Positions 40,598-48,640 of a stretch of 64,000 bases of DNA are shown here, in pieces. How positions within the stretch are numbered: position 1 is the first letter of the stretch; every line of letters starts with the position of its first letter. Source of the DNA: JAFGLZ01 sp964622545 (GTDB taxonomy: Bacteria; Planctomycetota; Phycisphaerae; UBA1845; JAFGLZ01); assembly GCA_964622545.1 (NCBI GenBank), contig CAZUQM010000024.1, positions 1 to 64,000 on the forward strand, read 5' to 3'. The position numbers and the translations under genes are program-made. The notes beneath the pieces are model-generated. The model had not been told where the DNA came from, ran no database searches, and saw only the letters and a program-made list of their open reading frames with translations.

Positions 40598-43063
40598 TTA
40601 CTGTCGCGTGATCAAGCTGTAGCTGTCTTCGGGCGTGCCGCGGTAGATGAGGGCGCCGCGCTTGCGAAAGGCGCGGGCGGGGGGACGGCCGGCGGCGGAG
40701 GGGTGGGCGTTGGTGACGGCGACGTGCTTAGGCTCGTGGCAGCCGATGCAGCTCTTGGTCTCGCCGGGGCGGACGACGTTGAAGGCCGTTTCGTGGACGA
40801 CGACGTCGAAGTCGGCGTCGAGAAGCTGGAATCGCAGCGGCGTGTCGGCGGGGACCTCGACGAAAAAGGAGCCGTCGTCGTCGATCGGGGCCGTGCCGAG
40901 GACGCGCGTGCGGAAGTTGGCGTTGGCGTTGATGGAGAGCGGCTGGTAGAGGCCCTCGATGACGCGGACGTACTTGACGCGGTCCTTGTCGAAGGGAACG
41001 TCGGTGTTAAAGACCGAGGCGCAGAGGATCCGGCCGGTCTCCTGGTCGGGGTCGGGTCGCTCGGGGGCGACGCGGGGCCTGGGGCGCGGCATGACGGGGA
41101 TGGGGTCGATGTCGCTGACGGCGGGATCGTCGTAGATGGGGATTGTCTGCCTCGTCGAGAGGTTGAACAGGACGATCTCGTACGCGCGGCCGCCGAGGCG
41201 GTGCCAGGGGGCGTAGGAGACGAAGACCCAGTCGTTGGCGGCGTCGGCGTTGTCAGGGCCGGCTGAGCGGGCGGTGCGATAGGCCGGGTAGGGCGTGGTG
41301 AATCGGCCGATGGGGTTCATGTCGTCGTGATTGTGGATGTAGACCTCCTCGCCGCCAGCGAGGTTGATGATCTCGGGATAGACGGGCAGTTCGCAATCGA
41401 CCGCGGACAAGCTCGGATCGACAGTGGTCAGACCGGCCGGCGTGACACACACGATACGGCCGTCGGGCAGTTCGCGCGCCTGACTGACGGCCACGCCGAT
41501 GTGGTTGCCGCGTGGATGCCAGCCGGAGTATTGCAGACCGTCGGGCATGGGGCGGATGGGTGAGTAAAACGAGCCTCGCATGGCTCCGTAGAAGAGATCG
41601 TCGGCGAAGCCGTCGCCGCGGACGGTGCGCAGGACGGTCTCGATGCGCTGGAGGCTGAGCTCGTTGGGTAGCGGTGCGCGGCTGCCGTCCTGGCCGTAGA
41701 AGCGGTAGCTGGAGTAGAGGATTCGACCGTCGCTGAGGACGTGGGGCTCGTAGTCCTGGTTGGGGTTGAAGGTGATCTGACGGATGTCGGAGCCGTCGGC
41801 GTTCATGACGTAGAGGACGCGAGATCGCTCCTGGTGGTAATACTCGCGATAGCCGGCTCGATCGGAGCAGAAGGCGATGCGGCCGTCGGGCAGGTAGCAG
41901 GGGTCAACGTCGTTGCAGTTGCCGTGGGTGAGCCGGCGGAGGCCGGAGCCGTCGACGTTCATCTCGTAGATGTGGAAGCCCTCGGTCTTGACGTGCCTGC
42001 GCATGGCGAAGAGGACGCGCTTGCCGTCGTAAGAGAGCTCGGGGCCCTGGACGGCGCCGTCGGTGAGGTGGGTCAGGTTGGTGACCGTGCCGTCGGGCTT
42101 GACGGGTCGAAGCAGGAAGAGGTTCTCACCCCAGTGGTACCAGGGGACCTTGGGGAAGAAATAGGAATCGCGGAAGCCGAGGTTGGACTCGGTGCGATTG
42201 TTGGTCTTGACCAGGAGCAGGGCCTCGGGCATGGGTGGGGGCTTGGCGGCAGGCGGGGCGGGCTTGCCGTTGACGGCGTCGAGGGCGCGAGCGGCGGCGC
42301 GACGGACGATGAGGACGGGGTCGGCCTGGGCTGCGTGGCGGAGGACGGGGACGGCCTGCTTGGATCGCAAGGTGGCCAGCCCGCGTGCCGCGCCGTAGCG
42401 GATGAGGTACTGGGGGCTTCGCAGGGCCTGGAGGAGGCAGCGCTCGGCCTTGGGTCCGCCGATCTGACCGAGGGCCTCCATGGCGGCGTAGGTCACTCGG
42501 ATGTTGGGCATGTCGGGCGGTGCGAACTCGGGCAGCTTAATCCAGTGGGCCCGCTTGTGGCGGAGGTGGGGCTTGCCGCGGCGGCTGAGCTCCCAGTAGG
42601 CGTTGGGTTTGTCGGGCAGCAGGGCCGTGAGGGCGTCGACGCTTTCGGGTCTGGCGAGCTTGCCGAGGGCGCGGGCGGCCCAGTAGCCGGCGACCTGGTT
42701 GGGTCTCTTGAGGAGCGGGCGCAGGTCGGGCTCGAGCGACGGGCATGGATGCTGTGTGAGTGCCCACGCGGCGAGGGCCGCAGGGCGCTTGCCGTGCTTG
42801 AGGGCCTTACTCAAGAAGGGGGTCCCCTTGTTGCCGGCTCGGGCGAGGTGGAGCGCGGCGTTGGCATCGTGCTTCTTGAGGAGGGCGAGGAAGGCGAGGT
42901 GTTCCTGCGAGACGATGGGCTTCTTGGCCTGCTTGGAGGCAGGTTCGCGTTTGGCGGGTTGCTCGGTAGAGGAGGTGGGCTTGGCGGACTCGGCGGCGGA
43001 CGCGGGCGTGGCGGCCGTCGAGAGAATGAAGAGCGCGAGGATGGTGTGCACTCGTTGCTGCAT
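40598..43063 (-). CDS. Secreted HEAT-repeat, beta-propeller protein with C-terminal CxxCH
   Basis: The 821-residue protein has a signal peptide (HTILALFILSTAATPASA), then HEAT repeats (about 60-265: WAARALGKLARPESVDALTA, YGAARGLATLRSKQAVPVLR). A TolB/PD40-type beta-propeller follows (about 330-600: HIYEMNVDGSGLRRLTHG, YVMNADGSDIRQITF, LPDGRIVCV). The C-terminal region (about 690-800: DDDGSFFVEVPADTPLRFQL, then RPGETKSCIGCHEP) matches the hydrazine synthase alpha-subunit-like domain seen in many planctomycete proteins, with one heme c site, CIGCH. It probably works in the periplasm, perhaps as an electron-transfer or sensory protein. GGAGGG precedes ATG 43063. It lies five bases after another HEAT protein gene. 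Confidence 0.85.
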   Translation of the reverse strand: MQQRVHTILALFILSTAATPASAAESAKPTSSTEQPAKREPASKQAKKPIVSQEHLAFLALLKKHDANAALHLARAGNKGTPFLSKALKHGKRPAALAAWALTQHPCPSLEPDLRPLLKRPNQVAGYWAARALGKLARPESVDALTALLPDKPNAYWELSRRGKPHLRHKRAHWIKLPEFAPPDMPNIRVTYAAMEALGQIGGPKAERCLLQALRSPQYLIRYGAARGLATLRSKQAVPVLRHAAQADPVLIVRRAAARALDAVNGKPAPPAAKPPPMPEALLLVKTNNRTESNLGFRDSYFFPKVPWYHWGENLFLLRPVKPDGTVTNLTHLTDGAVQGPELSYDGKRVLFAMRRHVKTEGFHIYEMNVDGSGLRRLTHGNCNDVDPCYLPDGRIAFCSDRAGYREYYHQERSRVLYVMNADGSDIRQITFNPNQDYEPHVLSDGRILYSSYRFYGQDGSRAPLPNELSLQRIETVLRTVRGDGFADDLFYGAMRGSFYSPIRPMPDGLQYSGWHPRGNHIGVAVSQARELPDGRIVCVTPAGLTTVDPSLSAVDCELPVYPEIINLAGGEEVYIHNHDDMNPIGRFTTPYPAYRTARSAGPDNADAANDWVFVSYAPWHRLGGRAYEIVLFNLSTRQTIPIYDDPAVSDIDPIPVMPRPRPRVAPERPDPDQETGRILCASVFNTDVPFDKDRVKYVRVIEGLYQPLSINANANFRTRVLGTAPIDDDGSFFVEVPADTPLRFQLLDADFDVVVHETAFNVVRPGETKSCIGCHEPKHVAVTNAHPSAAGRPPARAFRKRGALIYRGTPEDSYSLITRQ

Positions 43064-43068
43064 GGCGC

Positions 43069-44664
43069 TTACCCTCCGGCGGCGGCCAGCGTGGCATGGG
43101 ATTGCTGGAAGCGGATCTCGTGGGCGGCTCGTCGGGCGGCCTCACGGATCGCCCAGATGATGTCGTTCTCGGCGACGCGCTGGAGCGCGGGGATCGAGGC
43201 CGGCGAGCCGAGGAAGCGGAGCCCGACCACGGATCCGTAGCGAATGTCGCGGAAGGACGCGGGGTCGCAGGCGAGCTTCTCCAGCTCGGCGCGGGCGGTC
43301 TTACCCCCGAGCTTGCCGAGGGCGATGCAGAGGTAGCCTCGCCAGCGAACGGTCTGACTGCGGCCGAAGTGCTTGCCGGAGGCGAGCGTCGTGGCGTCGC
43401 AGAAGGGGTAGTCCTCGTGGATGACCTCGAGGATCTTGGGCGCGGCCTGGCGGGCCTTCAAGGACGCGAGCGTCTCGGCGGCGTAGATGCGAACGATGTA
43501 GGCGCGGTGCTTGAGCAGGGCGATGAGCCGTGGGACGACACGCGTGTCGGTGGTGATGTGCGGCAGGGCGGCCAGCGGTTGGGCGACGGTCATGCCGTCG
43601 CTGCGGACGAAGCCCTTCTTGAGCTCGTGGTCCATCCCGGCCAGGAGCTTGCGTAGAGGCTCGGGCGTGTCGGCGTCCTTACGCTTGCCCTCGACCTGGG
43701 CGAGGATGAGGTCGACGATGCGTTGGCTGTTGCCCGCGCGGAGGATGAGTCTGGCGGCGGTGCGTTGGTAGACGTCGGGCGGGCGTTGGAGCTCGTCGGG
43801 TCGAACGCGGTAGATGACCAGACCGAAGGAGCGGAGCAAGACGGGCATGATCTCGTTGCCGCGCTTGCTCCGGAGGCGGTCGAGGTTGACGAGGGCGTCG
43901 GGGGTGCGGGAGCCGAACCTGCGGACGGCGTTGAGGAGCGCGGCTTCGGCCTGGGGGCCTCCGATCTCGGCGAGGGGCCAGGCCGCGGCGGGGACGCGGG
44001 TGGCATGCTTGGCGAGCAGGGGTAGCGAGCGTTCGGTGGCGAGACGCTCGAGGGCACGGATGGCGGCGATGACGCCGTCGCGTTTGAGGTCGCCGGGCTT
44101 GGCGAGGACGGCGAGGATGTCGGGCTCGGCCTGGGCGTCGCCGATGAAGCGGAGGGCCTTGAGGGCGTCGAGGCGTTGGGCGCGTTTGCCCTGACGGAGT
44201 TGCTTGAGGAGCGCGGCCTGTTTGGCGGACCAATCGGATGCATCCAGCCAGGCCTGCCACGCCGTCTTGGCATCGGCTGGCATGCGTTGGGCGGTCATGC
44301 GAACGAGTGCGGCGTGGGCGGCGGCGCGGACCTCCCAGTCGGGATCGGTGAGCAGGTCGATGAACACGGGGATGCTACGCCGTCCGCCGCACTGCCCGAG
44401 TGCCTTGGTGGCCTCGAGCCGGACGAGGGGCGCCTTGGCGCGGGCGAGCGGCAAGAGGGGCTGCTCGCCCTTGGCGTGGGCGAGGTGACGGAAGCCCAGG
44501 GCAGCCTCGACCCGTAGGGCGTCGGCATCGGCGGCGGCGAGCCGGGTGAAGCGTGCGACGTCGTCGGCGAAGACGCTGGGCAGGTCGGATGCCCGTGCGT
44601 GAGCGGCGAGCGAGAGCCAGGCGCAGAGGGCGGCTGCGAGTCGAGTCGGGTGACTGTGCATCAT
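43069..44664 (-). CDS. Secreted HEAT-repeat protein
   Basis: The 531-residue protein has a signal peptide (RLAAALCAWLSLAAHARA) and about ten HEAT or PBS-lyase-type repeats over its length, for example LVRLEATKALGQCGGRRSIP, EVRAAAHAALVRM, RRLDALKALRFIGDAQAEPD-like QRLDALKALRFIGD, RIYAAETLASLKARQAAP and IREAARRAAHEI. No enzyme motif is visible. Such alpha-solenoids act as protein-binding scaffolds. Its stop is five bases from the start of the HEAT/propeller/CxxCH gene, so both are in one transcript and may form one extracytoplasmic complex. Its own start has no clear ribosome site; ATG 44661 is an equal choice. Confidence 0.8.
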   Translation of the reverse strand: MMHSHPTRLAAALCAWLSLAAHARASDLPSVFADDVARFTRLAAADADALRVEAALGFRHLAHAKGEQPLLPLARAKAPLVRLEATKALGQCGGRRSIPVFIDLLTDPDWEVRAAAHAALVRMTAQRMPADAKTAWQAWLDASDWSAKQAALLKQLRQGKRAQRLDALKALRFIGDAQAEPDILAVLAKPGDLKRDGVIAAIRALERLATERSLPLLAKHATRVPAAAWPLAEIGGPQAEAALLNAVRRFGSRTPDALVNLDRLRSKRGNEIMPVLLRSFGLVIYRVRPDELQRPPDVYQRTAARLILRAGNSQRIVDLILAQVEGKRKDADTPEPLRKLLAGMDHELKKGFVRSDGMTVAQPLAALPHITTDTRVVPRLIALLKHRAYIVRIYAAETLASLKARQAAPKILEVIHEDYPFCDATTLASGKHFGRSQTVRWRGYLCIALGKLGGKTARAELEKLACDPASFRDIRYGSVVGLRFLGSPASIPALQRVAENDIIWAIREAARRAAHEIRFQQSHATLAAAGG

Positions 44665-44799
44665 GACACGTCCATCAGTTGGTGTGGTGGACCAGGGTGG
44701 CCCGCACGGTCGGGGACCACGAACCCATCGTAGCGGGCTGGCCGGAATGGGGGAAGGGACGTTCGTTGCGTGGTCGTGGTTGGTTGTGGGGCGGGTGCT

Positions 44800-46419
44800 T
44801 CAGTTCACCGGAGGTGGCGGGGGCTGTGGGGCGATGTCCGTGAGGGGGGTTAGGACGATCTTGCATGGCGAAGTACGGTCGCCGGTGGGGATGGCTTCCA
44901 GGCGTCTGGGGGAGTGGTGCGGATAGCGGTCGACCAGGCGTGCGTTGTCGGGGCCGCGATCGCGGGCGTAGATGACGGGGTTGTTGGGGTCTCGGGACGT
45001 GTTGAAGAGTCCGGAGATGACGTTCCCGCCTCCCGGGTTGAGCATGAGCTGGACGGCGAGCTCGAAACCGAGCTGACGCCTGGCGGGCTTGAGAAAGACC
45101 AGTAGGGGGCCGGCCCTTCGGCGTTCTGCTCGGAGGGCTCGCTGGACTGGCGCGACATGTTCGAGGTACTCGGCGCGGAGCCCGAACAGGCTGAACGCGG
45201 CGCCGCCGACGGCCAGCGAAAACAGCAGGCCGGCGAGGATTCGGAGGAGGCGACCGGTCCGCCACATGAAGAAGAAGCTCCGCGCGCTGAGGACGGCCAG
45301 GAGCGGGTAGACCTCGTAGTAGTTGAGCGTGCGAGGGTACCAGTAGAGGGCGTGGCCGAGGACGTACGCGGCGATGAGGACGAGAAGGGCGAGGTCCCAG
45401 CGGTTGAGGCGGTGTTCTTCGGGTAGTCGCGACTTCTTGACGTGGGCGAGCAACCAGGGCGCCAGTGAGACGACGAAGAGATAGTCTGGGAAGTAGAACC
45501 TGCGGAGGAGGTCTTGCGCGCGGGGGAGGAGCAGGCCGAGGGCGCGGGCGGGCGTGTGGTCGACGATGGTGTCCGCCAGGCCGCGGGTGCCGAAGCCGAG
45601 TCGGTCGTTGGGGTCATAGAGCGAGAAGGCGAGGGGCCAGGCGTCGCCGGTGACGATGGCGTTGTGAAGCAGGAGCAGCGCGATGCCGGGCACGACGCCG
45701 GCGGCGAAGGCGAGGGCTTGTCGGCGGAGATGGGGTTCCTTGCGAAACAGGGCGAGGCGAATGAAGGCCAGGCCGAGCGCCGAGAGGACGGCGCTGTACG
45801 GACGGACGGTGAACTGGAGTCCGATGAGGGCTCCGCAGAGGAGTGGCGAGGTGAGGGCGGGCCGCCGCAGGCCGACCGTGAAAACGAGGAGGGCGGCCGC
45901 CAAGAGGAGTCCGCTCGGTACGTAGGGCAGGATGGACGCTCCAATACGGTGGAAGGTGACCGAGCACAGACAGAGCACGCAGGCCAAGACGGCCAGGCGG
46001 CGGTGGTAGGTGATTCGGGTCCAAACGAAGACGAGGGCGACGGCGACGGCCGAGAGGACGGGCGGGACCAGGCGGATGTCGCCGAGGACCAGGAGGAAGG
46101 GGGCGAAGAGGGCCGGCCCCCCCGGGGGCTGTCGCGAGAACTCACGGCCGTGGAGCTGGAGCATGTTGACCGACTTGAAGAAGGGTTCGAGCTCGGGTGG
46201 TGGTGCCGGACGGGTGAGGCGGCCGTCGGCGAAGACGTGGCTCTGAAGGATGTAGGGGACGGCGTCGGTGAAGGAGAGGTAGCCGGGCCGGACGAGCAGG
46301 ACGGCGAGCTCGAGGACGGCCAGGGCGAGGAGGCCGACGGCGACGGCTCGGGCCCAGTCGGATCGGCGCAGCGGCGGCATGGGTTCGGCTGTGCGGCCTG
46401 CGTCGGGATCAGTGGGCAT
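44800..46419 (-). CDS. Multi-pass membrane protein, GT-C glycosyltransferase-like
   Basis: The start at 46419 overlaps the stop of the upstream phosphotransferase-like gene by 11 bases; longer in-frame extensions are non-coding. The 539-residue protein has about ten membrane helices (about 20-400), a first loop with YLSFTDAVPYILQSHVFADG (Asp but no Asp-Glu pair), and FSRQPPGGPALFAP, which recalls the P-P-L loop of PMT_2-type enzymes. The soluble C-terminus (about 410-539) has LNPGGGNVISGLFNTS and ends with a Pro-rich tail. It probably transfers sugar from a lipid carrier. The acidic motif is weak, so the assignment rests mostly on layout and context. Confidence 0.7.
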   Translation of the reverse strand: MPTDPDAGRTAEPMPPLRRSDWARAVAVGLLALAVLELAVLLVRPGYLSFTDAVPYILQSHVFADGRLTRPAPPPELEPFFKSVNMLQLHGREFSRQPPGGPALFAPFLLVLGDIRLVPPVLSAVAVALVFVWTRITYHRRLAVLACVLCLCSVTFHRIGASILPYVPSGLLLAAALLVFTVGLRRPALTSPLLCGALIGLQFTVRPYSAVLSALGLAFIRLALFRKEPHLRRQALAFAAGVVPGIALLLLHNAIVTGDAWPLAFSLYDPNDRLGFGTRGLADTIVDHTPARALGLLLPRAQDLLRRFYFPDYLFVVSLAPWLLAHVKKSRLPEEHRLNRWDLALLVLIAAYVLGHALYWYPRTLNYYEVYPLLAVLSARSFFFMWRTGRLLRILAGLLFSLAVGGAAFSLFGLRAEYLEHVAPVQRALRAERRRAGPLLVFLKPARRQLGFELAVQLMLNPGGGNVISGLFNTSRDPNNPVIYARDRGPDNARLVDRYPHHSPRRLEAIPTGDRTSPCKIVLTPLTDIAPQPPPPPVN

Positions 46420-48523
46420 AGCCGAGGTCTCGGAGGCGCTGGTGCTGCTCTTTCTGGAGGCTGCGGTCGGGGGGCTGATCAAAGCGGTTGGGGTCGAAGG
46501 GGGGCGTGGCCTTGAGCCACTGACCGAGGGCGGCGGCGAGGCGTGCACGTTCTATCGGCTGAATCGTGGCGAGGTTTCGCTCTTCGAGCGGATCGGTGAG
46601 CCAGTTGAAGAGCTCGACCTGGTTGCTGTCGCGTCTGAGGTGGGCGAGGAGCTTCCAGCGGTCGTCGAGGACGGCGCGGTAGGCGGTCCGCCACGGTGCG
46701 GGGTCGAAGTCGGGCACGAGCTTCTTGACCATGTCGAGCTCGGAGCTGGTCCAGAAGAGGTATTCGGCGACGGCGAGGCGGTCGCCCGGGGCGGTCGTTG
46801 GGGTCAGCGTGGTGGGCAGGAGTCGGGCCTCGACCCGGGCGGTCTGTTTGACGGGGGTTCCGGACCAGGCCAGGAGGGACGGGAAGAGGTCGTAGACCTG
46901 GACGAGGCGGTCGACGCGTTGAGCGGAGAGGCGCTTGGGCCAGTGGACGATGAGGGGCATGTGGATGAGGGTGTTGTGGAGTGAGAACTGGTGTCCGATG
47001 AGGCCGTGTTCGCCGAGGTTCTCGCCGTGGTCGCTGGTGACGACGACGATGGTGTTGCCGAGGTCGGTGGTCGCGGCGAGGGTCTCGATGAGCTCGGCGA
47101 AGCGGTCGTCGGCCTCGCGGACGCGGGCGTCGTACATGTTGGAGAAGATCTGGAGGTCTCGTTCGGAGTAGTGCGGGGCGCCGGCGAGGGCGTAGGGCCA
47201 GCGGAGGGTGTCGTCATTGAGTCCGCTCCAGTAGGAGCGCTCGGTGTCGTCCGGGGCGACGAAGAGACGCCGATAGGGCGGCGGCGGCTGGTAGGGATCG
47301 TGGGTTTCCATGTAGTTGATGAAGAGGAAGAAGGGGCGATCGGCGTCGCGTTGGGCCAACCAGCGTGCGGCGATGTCGTTGGTTGCTCGTCCGCCGGGAT
47401 CCTCGATGAACCATCGACCGAGCAGGGAGGCGGCGGGTCCGATGCGGCCCAGGGCTCGGACGTAGAACGGGAGCATGACCATCCGTGCGGAGGTCATCAT
47501 GTCTCGGGGCACGGCGGTGAGCTCGAAGCCCTGGGTGAGGTTCGTCAAGGGCGAGACGATGGGGTTGTTCGACAGGGCTATCGTCTCGTAGCCATTATCG
47601 CGGAGGAGCTCGGCGAGGGTGACGAAGCTGTCGGCGAGCCAGAGGCGGTCGAGACCGAAGCGGGCGCCGTGCTGGGTGGCGGCCAGTCCGGTGAAGAGGG
47701 AGGCGTGCGAGGGGACGGTCCAGGCTCCGGAGGAGATGGCCTTGTCGTAGAGGACGGACCGCGCGGCGAAGGCGTCGATGTGCGGGCTCGTGGGTGTGGG
47801 GCAGCCATAGCAGCCGAGTCGGTCGGCGCGGAGGGCGTCGAAAACGATGAGGACGATGTTGGGTCGGGCGTCCGCGACGGTCGCCGTGTGGGACGTCGGC
47901 GGCCATGCCTCGGGCATGGCGCGCGGTTGCGGTCGGCGGACGAGCGTGACGGCGATCGAGCCGAGCAACACGGCGAGGCCGAGATAGCCAAGCCACCGGG
48001 TGGGCGGGGCCAGAAGGCGACCGATGAAGGTGCGGCCGACCTTGAGGACCAGCCATGCGACGGGGATGAGCAGGATCAGCGCGGCGCCGAGGGTGAGCAG
48101 GACGCCGGTTGCGCCATCGGGCAAGAGGGTGCTGGTGAAGAAGGCGACGACCCACGCGAGGACGGCGATCAGGCCCGCGCAGAACGCCGAGGTCGCCAGA
48201 GAGAGTTGTTGCGTGCGCAGGGACGTTCGTCTGAGGAGGGTGCCGAGGAGCCGGGCGACGAGGCAGACGGGCAGCGTGGCGACGAGGCCGAGGCCGAAGA
48301 AGCTGATGAACAGGTAGCTGACGTTCTCCAGGTGAAAGGCGAGGGAGAGCTGGGCGGCGTGGGGGCTCCATGCGAGGAGCATGCCGAAGGCGGCCAGGAT
48401 GAGGGCGCCGGCAAGAGAGACGCAGACGGCCGCCCAGAGCCAGTTCGTCGGTCTGGCTGGGTCCCGGGCCGGCGACCGCGCGGGCTTGCCGGGGTGGTGA
48501 GACGGTTGGTCGGGATTCGGCAT
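46409..48523 (-). CDS. Membrane-bound sulfatase-superfamily enzyme with Thr nucleophile (phosphotransferase-like)
   Basis: The 704-residue protein has four or five N-terminal membrane helices (about 25-200) and an alkaline-phosphatase/sulfatase domain (about 220-640). Marks are NIVLIVFDALRADRLGCYG (metal Asp), SSGAWTVPSHASLFTG, MYDARVREADDRFAELI, VVVTSDHGENLGEHGLIGH (metal Asp-His) and LIVHWP. The CxPSR of FGly sulfatases reads TVPSH here, so the nucleophile is probably Thr, as in EptA and LtaS-like phosphotransferases. A sulfatase acting on sulphated glycans is less likely. It may add or remove a phospho-group on the glycan made by neighbouring glycosyltransferases. It overlaps the GT-C gene downstream. 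Confidence 0.82.
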   Translation of the reverse strand: MPNPDQPSHHPGKPARSPARDPARPTNWLWAAVCVSLAGALILAAFGMLLAWSPHAAQLSLAFHLENVSYLFISFFGLGLVATLPVCLVARLLGTLLRRTSLRTQQLSLATSAFCAGLIAVLAWVVAFFTSTLLPDGATGVLLTLGAALILLIPVAWLVLKVGRTFIGRLLAPPTRWLGYLGLAVLLGSIAVTLVRRPQPRAMPEAWPPTSHTATVADARPNIVLIVFDALRADRLGCYGCPTPTSPHIDAFAARSVLYDKAISSGAWTVPSHASLFTGLAATQHGARFGLDRLWLADSFVTLAELLRDNGYETIALSNNPIVSPLTNLTQGFELTAVPRDMMTSARMVMLPFYVRALGRIGPAASLLGRWFIEDPGGRATNDIAARWLAQRDADRPFFLFINYMETHDPYQPPPPYRRLFVAPDDTERSYWSGLNDDTLRWPYALAGAPHYSERDLQIFSNMYDARVREADDRFAELIETLAATTDLGNTIVVVTSDHGENLGEHGLIGHQFSLHNTLIHMPLIVHWPKRLSAQRVDRLVQVYDLFPSLLAWSGTPVKQTARVEARLLPTTLTPTTAPGDRLAVAEYLFWTSSELDMVKKLVPDFDPAPWRTAYRAVLDDRWKLLAHLRRDSNQVELFNWLTDPLEERNLATIQPIERARLAAALGQWLKATPPFDPNRFDQPPDRSLQKEQHQRLRDLGYAH

Positions 48524-48640
48524 GTGTCACCCAAGGACAGCGGGAGGGCGTCCACCCACGGTACGACCTGATGATAGGAAGTGGCGGAAGAGGGTGTCAA
48601 GCGAGGGGCGCGGCGGTCACGCATCGCGCGGGGATGGGTC

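Noticed and set aside
46409..48523. Classical FGly sulfatase acting on sulphated glycans
   Set aside because: The CxPSR maturation motif is absent (TVPSH), so formylglycine cannot form.
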